From NCBI GenBank assembly GCA_035582835.1, contig JAYKAV010002695.1:675510-739509 (forward strand): a stretch of DNA of 64,000 bases, given 5' to 3'. The notes under the pieces were generated by a model, which had not been told where the DNA came from, ran no database searches, and saw only the letters and a list, made by a program, of their open reading frames with translations. Source of the DNA: Phoebastria nigripes. Its lineage: Eukaryota; Chordata; Aves; Procellariiformes; Diomedeidae. The position numbers and the translations under genes are program-made. This document shows positions 10,262 through 22,188 of the stretch, piece by piece; the stretch's first letter is position 1; every line of letters starts with the position of its first letter.

Positions 10262-13200
10262 GTTGTGATTTACCCTTTCAGCTCGGATCTGTATTGTTAC
10301 TGCTACGGTGCAGAACAGTATCTCATTGTACATGCCTAGCGCCGGGCACTGTGCAGCCCTCTGCCTTCTGATGCCAGATACGACAAAGACTGCAAATGGT
10401 TTTCATTATGTTTTTGGATGAACGCAGGATAACGTGGGAGCACATGAAACAGCCAGTGATCATTATTCAGGAATACAATCCCCATAGCCAGAATATAAGC
10501 AATATTTAATTCCTTCTGTTGAACCTTCTATCTCACCAAAGTCTCCGGATCGGGACAGGAGGGGGAAGCGAAAGGGCTTAGACTTCTGCTGCTGTTTGGC
10601 CTGTGTCTGAACAAGGAGAGTGTCTGCTGGATCACCGTGCTATCCATTTGTGATTTTCTTTCTCTCCATTTGTGATCGCTAAATACCCTTAAATACAATT
10701 GCAGCAGTTGCTAAGGAATGTAAAATTAGAATGTATCATCTAGTGTACTTTTAATTTTTTTAACTAAAATGTGCAGTTTATTGGCTGGAATTAATCAGGA
10801 GCAGCGCCACTTGAACATCTAGCTCCTTACAGACTACTATAGGTATAGCATATGAACTCCTATCCCAGAAATATTTATTGTGGAATTAAAGAATGCTGTC
10901 ATGGTGAGGAATCCTGCTGGATACCTGAATGAATACTAATTGAGCGAAGAATGGTAAGCTTGTAGGGCTATTAAGTATTTTTAGCATGGTCACCTCAGAA
11001 ATCAAAGTCTCATAAGTACCATCAAAAGCAGCAAGACCCACAGGATGACCAAATAACCTAAGGCTGCTTTCCCACTGTGTGTAATCTAGCTAGAAAAGAA
11101 GTCCATAGGCAACCTCTCGGCAGTCTCGGCTCACTCATCCCTCCCCGTTGTGTATGAAACGCTTGTAGTCTACATTTAGTTGCTGACTAGGGATTAATCA
11201 TTTTAAAGACTTGACTAATTTCTGGCCTAGAGACAAGGCTTCTCAGTTAAGCTTTACTACTGAAAGCCGTGGAGATGGTAGAGCGTGTTAGAGAACATCT
11301 GGGAAAGACGAGGATGCCATTTCCTTACAGCTGAACGCGGGACTTTTGTTCTAAAATGGGTGAGCTTACTCTTGCTTAGTTGGTTGAGGAGATCTTAAAA
11401 CACTCAGGCTTGTTCTGAGAAGATCCTATGAATTTACAGATTTTAATGCCAAAATGGTGTTTGACAGTATTCTGAACTCTTATGTAGATCATCAACCAAT
11501 TTTTTTTTGCATCAGAACAAACATATCAGCCAAATGAAAGCACATCTACTCTTGAGAAAAAGTCAACAAATCCACTAGTGAGTTGTCCTAATGGTTTATT
11601 GTTTCATTACTGGAAAAATCACATGTATTTCCAATCTANGTTTGCTTATTTTCACTTTCCAGGTGTTATATCGTATTATTTTGTTAGTTGAGTTGAAGAG
11701 CCCTCTTTCTCAGTCAGATTTTTCCATCAACATTTTGATGTCCTTCTGCTAAGAGAGTCATCTTCTTTAGTTGTGAGATGATATAATTGTTCATTTGAGT
11801 TCTGCTGAGAAAGTAGTTGAACATTTCTTCTACAGTCCAAGAAATACGCTTAATTTTGTAGTTCTGTACAGAGACCTTTTAATTTTTGTCATATTTCAGT
11901 GAATGTTTTTTCCTGTATCTTCCACTCAACAATAATGTTTCCCTTTTGCTTTGTCTATATTTGCGGTAACTTATCAGGCATAACCAGCAAATGTTTATCA
12001 TCTGCATTAAACTTAGAAAGAAGCCACATAAGGGTTTACTAGTTATTTTTTAAGCAACTCGGTTCTGAAATTCATTTTCTACCTTTTGAATTAGCTCATG
12101 AATAATAGCAGAAGACTGTGCTCTGAGTTCATAGAAAGAAAAACCCTCTCCAGTCTGGTGAACTAGCACTAATAAGTCAAAGTACGAGTATTTTAGAAAA
12201 GTGAAATCACTTGACAGTGTGGCTCGTGTTGGATTTAGTCACAACCGTGGTGTCATTGTAGCAGAACTACAACCCAATAGCTCTCANCAGTTGTTGGCTG
12301 TGGGATCAGTTCATCGTCAGAGCTGCAGGAAAGCTTGGTATTTCTCAGTCCGAGTAGGTATCGCGACTCTAAAGCCATACCCAACTGTTTGCGTTTTTCA
12401 GGTGTAAAATATTGTGGTAGTTGGGGAAAATTACTTACTGTTACAGCTACAAGGATTCACGTTCTCTACTCAGTCCGGTCTGATGTTTAAGAGAGGGTAA
12501 AACTTTATGATAAAACTTCAAAATACAGCAGGGCATTAAACAGTCCTATAGGAGAATAATCCTTCCTGAGCCCTGCAAAAGGCAAGCTGGAACGGTGAAG
12601 GTGAAATGTCTCTGAAATACTTGCTTATTTTCTAAGAGCCCTGTGTAAGCAATTCTCTAGGTTTCCATAGAATTAAGAGAAATAATNTATTTAACTTCTT
12701 TAGAGCCTTCTTTATTCATTCAGAACAGAGTGTGTGTCCTGACGTACTGTGCCTTCTGCACTGACTTTGTCTTCCAGTTTACGCTTTATAGACAGCACCA
12801 GAAATAGTAACGTTTTTTCATCCACAGCTGCATTTCACCCTGCGGTATTATTCATAGTCCCCTGCAGTTTTACTCCCACATCTTCAAGCAGTCCTAGATT
12901 ACTAATGACATAGCTGTATTCATCGAAACGTGCCCATTCCTTCCACAGCACCTATAGCACGTCTTCAGAGATCTTGGGGACGAAGTAATGAAAGCTGAGC
13001 AGTACTCGGATGAGAGGCCCACGGTGTTGGTAAAACTAGTAATGAGGATTCAGTAAATAACATGCTGCCTTCGGAGTGAGTATTGAACCAATCACCCAGC
13101 GTCATGCTAGAAGGAGCTGTGCTGTTGAGCTGGTATCCTCCGCAGTGAGCAGGAGGCTGGTGGTGTGGCCACACGCAGTCATTAGGGTGCTTTGCGGTGA

Positions 13201-15310
13201 TTTGACCAGACTGGATTTTGTGATACTAAGTTCTGTTCAATGCAATAGCCTAAACATTTATTTTGGGGAAAAGTTATGCATTTCTTTCTGCTTTCCTTGG
13301 TCCTTCAGCATTTTCGTCGGTTGTTGCAGCGCACCTGGTGTTCTGGTTGAAGTGCACAGTACGATGCAGCCCTACGCTGATTTGCTGCAACTGTCTCTGC
13401 GTGTTTCGTAGAATTGCGGAGTGTAAAGATACTCTGGATTTAAAGTTGCTGTGTAAATTATTATAGTCAGAACTCTGTGTTAAATACCTGACATTTATAT
13501 TTTCAGACATACTGGTTAAACGCAGAGATTAATGCAGAGGACAGAGAGATGGGAGTGCAAGCTTTGCTCCTTTCCTCCTGAGTTTTTGTCAAATCAGTTA
13601 ACCTCTCTGTGGTTGGGTTTGGTTTAACTCTCTCTCATGCATGCACATTAATTAATACATTAATATTTTAAATGTAATACGTAACATAATGAAGAAAATG
13701 AATAGTTCATCTCTGGAAGAGGAAGGGGACTGGAAGTTGTTCTGGAAGACAGAGTCAGAAGNGGACCGGAAAGGTCTGGTAGGTGTGCCGTGGCCTGGGT
13801 TTGCTGGATTTCCCATCCTGACGGCTGGCTGGCCACTTGAGTTGCTTCCGAATTTGAATTCGCTATTACAGGCATCCCCTTAGCTCCCCTTCTGCCTGGC
13901 ACTGACTTACACTGTGCGGCAAGTATGCATCAATGACCTTTGCAGTATTTGTGTTCGGTAGAAGCCCAGCAAACTTGTAATTGCGTGGAGTCTTCCTCTG
14001 TTATTNGGTGTCTTAAGAAAATTATTTCTTTATGGCAGAATGTGTGTCTTGAACATACTGCACTCCTTTGGAGCTTGGCAGTGATACGGCATAGCAGATA
14101 AGTGAAAATCCACTGTGATTTTTCTGAGTGTGTGTCAGAGTATTTATCTCTCGTTATACGTGCTATTTGAATCAACAAATCCGTGTACAAGTTGCGGTTT
14201 CTGGAATGCTGCTATCAGAAATGCAGGTAATGTCNTTTGCTCGCTCTTCTGGAGGTTTTTTGGATTTCACTTTGGGTTTCATTTTTTCTCAGCAAAAGTT
14301 ACCTGATTTTACTTCTTACATAACTTAAAGGTTTGGTTTTGATCAGCTGTGTTTTCCTCCTGCATGTTCACTGCTCACTGTAACTGACTAAAAATACGTG
14401 AGCTGGTTCTCAGAGGTGATGTGATTTTATTCTTTTGATTTTCAAGCTGAATGCGGTCCATTGTCCTGGTTAGATACTGTGGGTATAACTAGAAAGTAGA
14501 TGTTTGTGTTTCAGATTCACTTTTGTTGTTTGCAAGCTGTATCATGTGGGGAGCAGGTAAGAAAACTGGTGTCCACAGGGTGGTTATGGTGGACATCCAG
14601 AGAAGCCATGAGTTCAAATGTGCAGCACAGCTTTGAGGAAATGGCNTGAAGCTCAGTCCTGCGCCGAGTTTGTTACTGGCCCAGTGCTCTGGTCCCACGT
14701 ACAAACTGGGGCTGCCCGCACCAGTCAAGGACGGCCCGAGCACTGGGACATGGTAGCTGTGTGTGCTTCCCTGGAGGTGCCCTGAAGTGGTCCTGGGGGG
14801 TGAGATGCTCTCGCTGCCCGGCCAGGGTCCTCCACTGGCACTGCACTGAGCAGGGGCAAGCGCCTGCGGTTTACGGAGGGCAGGAGGGGGAGTGCAGCAG
14901 AACAAGCAGCCTGAAGAGATAAATAAAGCTGTTACACTGTGTGTATAGCTCATCTGCAAGATAACTACCAGGCTGCTTGCTGACTCTCCAACTACTTAAG
15001 TCCCATATACAATTTATATCACTTTTTNTAATACTGCTAGATTTTTGCATTTTAAAAATGCTGAAATTAATTAAATTACTTCAATACTATTTGAAAAATA
15101 CTCAAAGGGCTGGAATAAGCAGTAGTTGGAGTTGTTCCCTTATGCTTCCAAAATAAAGGGCAGTAGGAAATGATCAATTCAACATATCAGTTGTAATCAG
15201 AGATGGTTTTACCCATTATGTTAAAGAATGACAAGCCAAGCCTTGAAGTTTTTAATTCATCAAGCCTATGCTTTTTCCTGGGAGGCTTTCCTCAGGGAGG
15301 GGCTGACAAT

Positions 15311-15360
15311 TTTTTTTGTTTGCTTGGTTTTTTTGTTTGCTTGGGGTTTTTTTTTTTTAG
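15311..15360 (+). repeat. Tandem T-rich 17-mer followed by T12-AG
   Basis: Two exact copies of TTTTTTTGTTTGCTTGG (15311-15327 and 15328-15344) are followed by GG, twelve T and AG (15359-15360). The end resembles a strong 3' splice site. A donor-like GGTAAAAG lies about 37 nt downstream. It is probably an expanded T-rich microsatellite and a decoy acceptor, as nothing coding follows. Confidence 0.7.
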
Positions 15361-15946
15361 GAGGCAGAACAAGCAGAGTCGTCATTTTATGCTTTGGTAA
15401 AAGGAATTTTTTCACAGATACCAAGTGCTTGCTACGAATGCTATTCAGAATAATTTTTTCTGCATTTTCATGGTGAGAGAGTTGGCGAATGGTGTTAGGA
15501 AGAAAAGTAGGCTTCAAGGAAGTGTTTCTGAACAGCACTTAAACTGAATTTAGCAGCGAGCGGGAACATATTATGTTTTCAGAGCCCATCTGAGTGCTGA
15601 CGGTCACAGTCTAAACCTGCTGGCTGCTGCTGCTTTTTCTTTGTTCTTTCTGAATTTTGTGTTTCTTTGCGTTCTCGGAGCTCCGAAGTTCTGCTCGAAG
15701 CGGAACTGTTTGCTTTAAATGCAAACCACGGCTGGCAGGGCTTGCTGCAGGGGAGGTTCAGCTGCACTGGCCCGCTGCCTTCCCACCAAAGTCCGTGTCA
15801 AAATGCCTGCAAGAGCGGCAGGCTCCGTCCCAGGTCTTCTTCATGCCACAGGTCTTCAAGGGGACAGAAATTTCACAGAAAATTTCACAGCCGTTTAAGG
15901 AACGACGGAGTATCGTAGGGGAGAGCCAGCCTGCGTGTACTGGAAG

Positions 15947-16016
15947 CGTTCACTCTCTAGGTAAGGTTTTCCCGTCAAGGAGAGCAAGGCTGAACTCTCA
16001 TTTTGTGTTGGTAAGT
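15947..16016 (+). promoter_or_regulatory. PHF2: Candidate recursive splice site with 50-nt RS-exon in intron 1
   Basis: A pyrimidine-rich run ends in TCTCTAG at 15960 and is directly followed by GTAAGG (15961-15966), the juxtaposed acceptor/donor of a recursive (zero-length) splice site. Fifty nucleotides later a consensus donor GGTAAGTC occurs (GT at 16011), as expected for the RS-exon seen at vertebrate recursive sites. Exon 1 ends in CAG, so joining it to 15961 would recreate CAG|GTAAGG. Keeping the 50-nt exon would read AGG then TAA, an immediate stop at codon 34. This is an inference from motif layout only. Confidence 0.4.
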
Positions 16017-16200
16017 CACAGGCAGGGAAACAATATTGACACTTTACATCATGTTTGTAACAAGGCATAAAAACTGTCTGGAGAAAAAGAGAAAATTTAT
16101 TACTTCCCATATAATAATTCAAGTACCTTTGGAAATAAGTGCCATTGGTAACAGTTGCATCTTCCTACTCTTTTTATATATGAGTTCCAGTAAATATACT

Positions 16201-16290
16201 GTCTTGATATGTGGAACATAATTTTTAAATCGTAATTTTAAAATTATAATTTTAAAGCATAATATTAAACATAAATATAATGTTAATTGT
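16201..16290. repeat. A+T-rich low-complexity segment
   Basis: A stretch made almost only of A and T contains overlapping inverted motifs such as AATTTTAAAATTATAATTTT. It lies inside intron 1 and may melt easily. No gene signal is seen. Confidence 0.6.
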
Positions 16291-19200
16291 GCTTAGGAAT
16301 ATGTATCAGAATGAAAACAATACTTCATCTAAGACTTTGCAGAAGCATAGCCAAATCTCAGCACCATGTGCTAAGTATTGTAGTCTGAAAGACCCAGAGG
16401 CTCCAGGTGTATGAACAATCAAAGCCATTCACTGTGTTTATGGAGACATTTAATCCACGTCTCAAAATGTAACGTGATTACATTTTTTTACAGTTCTTTG
16501 GTAAATGGAAATCTGCTTCATAAATTGTGTGCAGTAAGTGTTTGTCAATTTGCAGACGTCTGAATCAGCTGAAGCAAATAGCAATTTACAACAGCGTAAC
16601 ATTACACCCATAACAATGTGCAATCTCGAGAGCACATTCAGTTGCTAATGACACTGAATGTTGCTGTGTATTTTAGGTTCTGTTACTGCTCCTCTGCAGT
16701 TCAAAATAATGTGTTATCAAGAAATATTTAGGGGTTCCCATGTCAGTTTGGACCAAATTAGTGGCAAAAATGTTAGCGGTTCCTAACACATTTGGAGTAA
16801 TTTGAAAATAGACTAAAAATTACAGGAGACTGCGACATGCGTTGCCTGTTGGAAACAAACTAATGTCTCCATTATTATTCACTAGTAATGGAATCATATG
16901 AAACTTCAGGAAGTCAGTTTTAGACAGGTTACTTTGAATGGTACTGCTTATATTTGATTTCAGATTTACTTTTTAAACTTTAAACGTTTTGTGCTTTTAA
17001 ATGTCATAAGCCCACATAAAAGATTTGATAAGGAGAGAGAAGAACAGCATCATCGTAAATGCATCCAGTTTGACTGCCAGAAGACGACCATTATGGCCCA
17101 TGAATGCAACCTAATAGCCACTTTTGAAGCTTCTCTTTTGCTTTCCACTCAGACTACAGAGAGTATTGCAAGATTGTATCTGTTCTGGCTGGCCAAGGCA
17201 GGCTTTTGCAGCAATGTCAAAAAGGTAGCAAACAAAGAGGAAAAAAAACCAAAAAAAAGACATAGGAGTAAATTGGCACACAGGGGAATGAGGAGTAGGA
17301 AGTTCCTATTTTAAGAGTTGCTTAGAGCTTCATTGAGATACTATTTTGTTTGCCCATTTCAGCTGAATTAAAGTTGGTGGTTTGGTTTGTTTTGNTTTTT
17401 TTTAATAGGGAAATGTTAAAGGTGTAACTAGGGAAGTGCTGGTAGCAGCCAGTGCTGGGAGTAGTGGTCTTGGCTGCTCGGCAGCTCTGCTGCTGCCCGG
17501 GGCCGTGTTTGCCATCCTGGGCAGGATGCCACGTGTTTCCCAGAAAAGGAGCTGGGAACATGGTTCCATTTAAAATGCCTGGTTAAATCAAATTGTGATA
17601 CTTACTGAGTTTATGAATTCTTTCTTCCATGTATTCAGAGGAGGTTTGGGTCTGTCAAGTGTCTTGCCCACAACGTTGAAAACCCCTATCTGCTTTCTGC
17701 TGTTTCTTTGGTTTAGCTTACGTTTCAGTTTAAGCAAACTTACCTTACGGAGTATTTGTGGAGTTTGTTTGAACTTCAGCTTTACACGGTATGCATGACT
17801 TTTGCAAGTGTTCGGTATCACCCTGCTTCTGTACGAGCAGCTACGAGACCAGCAATTCCTTTTGGCTTTTGGTTAGACCATCACATGCTGAACAGTTTTG
17901 TAAATCCCACCACATGTCTTCCTAGGTTAAAATGAGCGTGAACCTCTCTTCCCTCCTTGGGAAATCGAAATCCCAATTGCTGCAATCACATCTGCAGTCA
18001 AGCCATGTTTCTCACATGAGTAAGCTCCAGTTCATCTCCGTGTCATGAGAGTAACGCTGTGTGTTCGCTGAGTCAGGCTCTGAGACTTCATCCTAAAATA
18101 GAGCTTAAAAGAACAGTTTTGTAAAATGTAATGTTAATTTATAGCAAATCCATTTTCTAGGAATCGCTTATCAAATCCCTGAGAGCTTGCACTGCCTAAT
18201 GGGCTACTGGTTTCTGCGAGGCATGGTGTCTTTGGATGAGATGCTGTTGTGAAAGCTGTAACCAACAACTTACTGCAACGCGTGTTGATATGGTGCGTAG
18301 GTATATGCTCTAAAATTGCTGATGAACAACGATAAACCCCAAACAGTGCAGTACACAGAAGGAATGCGCTCAGCAGCGATGCCTTGGGACCTGTTTCAGT
18401 AAATAGAGGTTCTGCTGAAGTCAAGACGGAGGAAAGGGGCCCCTGGATCAAGCCCCATTGACTGATCCATTATCATCAACCTATTATGTCATACAGCTTG
18501 TGAAGGTGAAATCAATCCCTTTGCAGACCAGGAGGGAGACCAGTAGTGCCAGTTAGCCAGTGGAGTGTGTACCTTCAGGGTTGAATTACCAGGTGGAGTA
18601 AATCATTATTGGTCCACGGACATAAAGGACACTGCTTCATTTTATACCAGCCCAATGATTAGTCTGAAGGCCTGATCCTGGGAAACCTATGTGGTTTATG
18701 CCTCTGGATAGTACAAATACTACTACCATGTTTTTCTTTCTAAATGTGCAGGTTTGCTTTTTTCCCCTCTAGCACGTATGGTATCTATCATACTGAGATA
18801 GATATCCTATCGGCTGTTTCAAAGGAGAAGATGTACCATCTCCATGATGGCTATCTTCAGCAATGAGACAATGCAGAGCATTGTGTGGGCAGAAGGATCC
18901 CATACTGTCACACTGGTTAATTATCGCTGAGGTGAGTCGGCCAGAGTTGCAGAGAACTGCANGGGAAAGACATTCAGAGTGCAGCACGGATGTACACGTA
19001 TGCATATAGAACCGATTTACCATCTTGAAGTAGGAATAAAATACGATAAAGCTGTAATTAGATCATTTGAAATTTGGTGTTAATCTTTTGAAAAATGTAT
19101 TTGAAGTGCTGAAAGCTAATAAAGTAAAGATACAAGAGCAGGTTACGCAACTCAACAGCAGAAATAGTCAAAATTGTTTGGGGGGTTCTGTTAATAATTT

Positions 19201-19420
19201 ATCATTCTTGAATTGTATTGTTGGTGGTTTTAATATAGTAAGTTTTTCATAAAGATGACAGTGAAAATCATTCCCTTTCCTTCTTCCCTCCTTGGTATAC
19301 CTTCGGTTCATTGCTGGAGTTTCCCCCGTGAGCATTACAGTTGGCTCAGAGTGTTTGCCATGAGAAATAGAGCATGAAAAGGTAATGTCAATGTACTATC
19401 AGGACTGCTGTGTATTTATA

Positions 19421-19452
19421 AAAATATATATATATATATATAAAAAAAAAAA
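19421..19452. repeat. (AT)n plus poly-A microsatellite
   Basis: About nine AT dinucleotides (19424-19442) run into eleven A. It is an ordinary simple repeat in intron 1. Confidence 0.9.
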
Positions 19453-22168
19453 GAATACATAAAAGTAGTACTGTGAATGAATATGAGAAACCAACCAAAT
19501 GATGTATATTTTTAGTGAGATCTTAGCATAACAATGCCTATGCAAATTACAGTTACAAGTTACCTCAGATTTAAAAATAAGTTATATAAATGGACGTTGC
19601 AATTAAAGCAAATCAAACACATGCAGTACTCAAAATTGTTTTTATGCATATTTTGTTACAAGTGGTTATGGTTGTACAAGGTTAATGATGTTGCCTGGGG
19701 CTTTGTTGCTGTTTAGTTTATTTGTAACGTGTTTATTTGCATTTATCTGTAGTTTAGTCGTATACGTATATCGCACATCTCCAGTGTGCTCTTGCAGTAC
19801 GTATGACTTTGTATGTGATACGCAGAACGACCAGATCCTTGATGTGGTGGGTGGGTGTTTAGAAGGAATATGTCAAACTCTGCCTTCCTAAAATAGTAGG
19901 TTTTTTCTGCATATTACAGTGCACGGCGGCTGCTGGAGAAATGAGCATTTGTTTGCTCGTTTAACGAGCGGCTGGCTTGGTGATGGGGTTGGCAAAGTAA
20001 AGTGGTCCCTTTTCTGGGATCGTATTTGTGCACAAATGCTTGTGAAAATAGTGCTGTGGTCTTGGCGAGGAAGAAGTGTTTTCTGAGCCTTTTGAATAGT
20101 TTCTTCAGAGGGCAGAGCAGCTATGACAGTCATCAGTTGTTTTATTTTAAAGTATTTATGTAGCCTCAGTAACTGAAGTACTAAAACTTAGACTTGATGG
20201 ACCTCCCATGTAGATGTTTAATCCAGAAGATTGTGTACCAGTGTAACTTCAGCATTAAAATTACTCATACATGCTCTGTATAAATGAGCCCTCAGACTGG
20301 TGTACAGGAAGGCAAAGACATCATTTAATTTCAGTAAGCTTAAAAACATCTCATTCAAATCTATTTCCCCTCTTATTTGCAAACCCATCTTTACCAATGT
20401 AAGTGCAGATGTGTCTATCCAGGTTGAAAACCAAACCCATTTTGTTATCTGTGCGCAGGAAAATTATCTTAACTCTTTTTTAGCAGTGGCAGAAAGCCCT
20501 GTTTTTTCTCTGGTTCTTGGTTCAAACAGCACAGAGGTTTTCTCTTAAACTGTCCANAGAAACTGAAACTTATTCCCCAAAAGAAAACAAGAGTGAGAAA
20601 AATCAGCCAGAGGCACAGCTTTACGCTACTGAAAATGTGGGTGTTGAAAATCGTAGACGAGCACGGCAGTTTTTCATAAAACAAGGTTTGTTGGACATTT
20701 CTCAGCTGTGCCCAGGGAGCACGTGTGCTCGTAGCCGCCTGGGCAGGTCCTTCTCTTCCTCCCTCCTCCTCTTGCGTACCCACAGCTTGCAATCCAGAAA
20801 GAGTAAGACGTATTTAAAATTTGGTAACGGTGCTTTCTGCGGGCAGCCAGCGTTTCAATCGTGGCACTCCGCCTGGCCTGCCTGGACGCGACAGCGGTCG
20901 GTGTTGCAGAGAGCGCATCTCCTTGCCCAGCCGAGGTGCAGCCTTTCTGCTGGCCGCAGGAGCGGCTGCTGGCCCCTTCGCAGCCAGGGGAAGGGTGCTG
21001 GAAGGGTTTGTGTGCTGACGGCAGGGATTGGGGATAGGAAATGAAACAAGGGGGAAGGAAAAAGATACGGACTCGCTTTTTTATGAATGCAGGTTGCTAC
21101 AGCTGACTTCAGTGCAGCTGGGCCAATTTACATTAGCTGAAGGTGTGATCCATGTGTCTTTCAAAGGAAACAAGTGTTTAGAGAAGAGAGAGAATGCAAG
21201 TTTTTCCCTGCAAACAGTTGGATTTGTTTGTCTAAACTTTCTGTTAAGTTCTCCTGGTCTTCAGGCGGCAAAATTACTTGCTCTCAACCAGTCNTATCAG
21301 AGGGCTGACAGTGCAGATGTGCATGAGGGAGGGGACCGAGCAGTTTAAGCACGGGTCTCTTGCTTACTNCTGGAAAGACAGGAATGTAAAATAGCTTTTG
21401 CACATGGTAATGATCTTGTTAATCATTCTAACATACTTGGTTTGCATAAGGTACATTGTTTTTATAAATAAACAGCACTGCATTATGGTTCAGGGTTTTG
21501 GCTGGCGAGTATCTTAATACATATTTTTCTAATTTTGTTTTCAGCTATCTGGAGTTTGCCTTTAAATTCATGTCGGTCTCTTAATCACTAGGCAGAGCTG
21601 ATCAGCTGGAAATTTTCCCACTGTTTACCAAAGCTAGCAAGTTACTTTGAGACGCATCGCAGAGTACTAATGGAAACCTTCCAGCCATCCTGGTTGCCCA
21701 CATCCCGCTAAGATCTAATGCCTATCCTGAGACGCTGGTAGCGTGTCAGCTGAAGGCAGGAGTAAATGCTAACCCCGTGAGCAGTGAAACAGGCATCTCC
21801 AACGACAGTGTGTGCCATATCCCTGTTGTTCTCATCCAGCTGAGCCGTGTCGCAGTCAGGTTTAGCACCGGTACAGTCACAGTGCGAGGGAACGGTGTTG
21901 CTCCGAGTACTATGGCTTTTGGAGGACAAGTTACAAAATGAAAAATTACTGAGGGATCTACCGGATTGCAGATGTGAGTTTATAATAGGCCAGCGTTGCA
22001 GATATTTTAGTAAGTTGTAGATACTGCGTGGCTATTTTTACTGTGGGGACAGGGTACTGTTGCAGTAGTGTTTGCATAACATTCCTGTTGTAAGGAGAAA
22101 CGAAATGACAGGGTCATAGCAAGACTGCAGTCAATTTGTAAGGTTTTTACATAATGGTTTATTTCCTG

Positions 22169-22188
22169 ATATATATATATATATATAT
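22169..22188. repeat. (AT)10 microsatellite
   Basis: Ten uninterrupted AT units in intron 1. Shortly downstream, TAGAATCACAGAG (22212-22224) resembles the start of many avian CR1 tails, but the match does not continue. Confidence 0.9.

Noticed and set aside
14489..14959. Minus-strand frame of 156 codons
   Set aside because: Not a recognised family, contains an ambiguous codon, sits on a G+C-rich patch, and has no splice or promoter context.
15361..15397. Pseudo-exon after the T12-AG tract
   Set aside because: Acceptor-like only because of an expanded T microsatellite. The 37-nt candidate has a weak donor and no coding meaning.
16628..16662. Short hairpin ACATTCAG/CTGAATGT as a microRNA
   Set aside because: An eight-pair stem is far shorter than a precursor microRNA.
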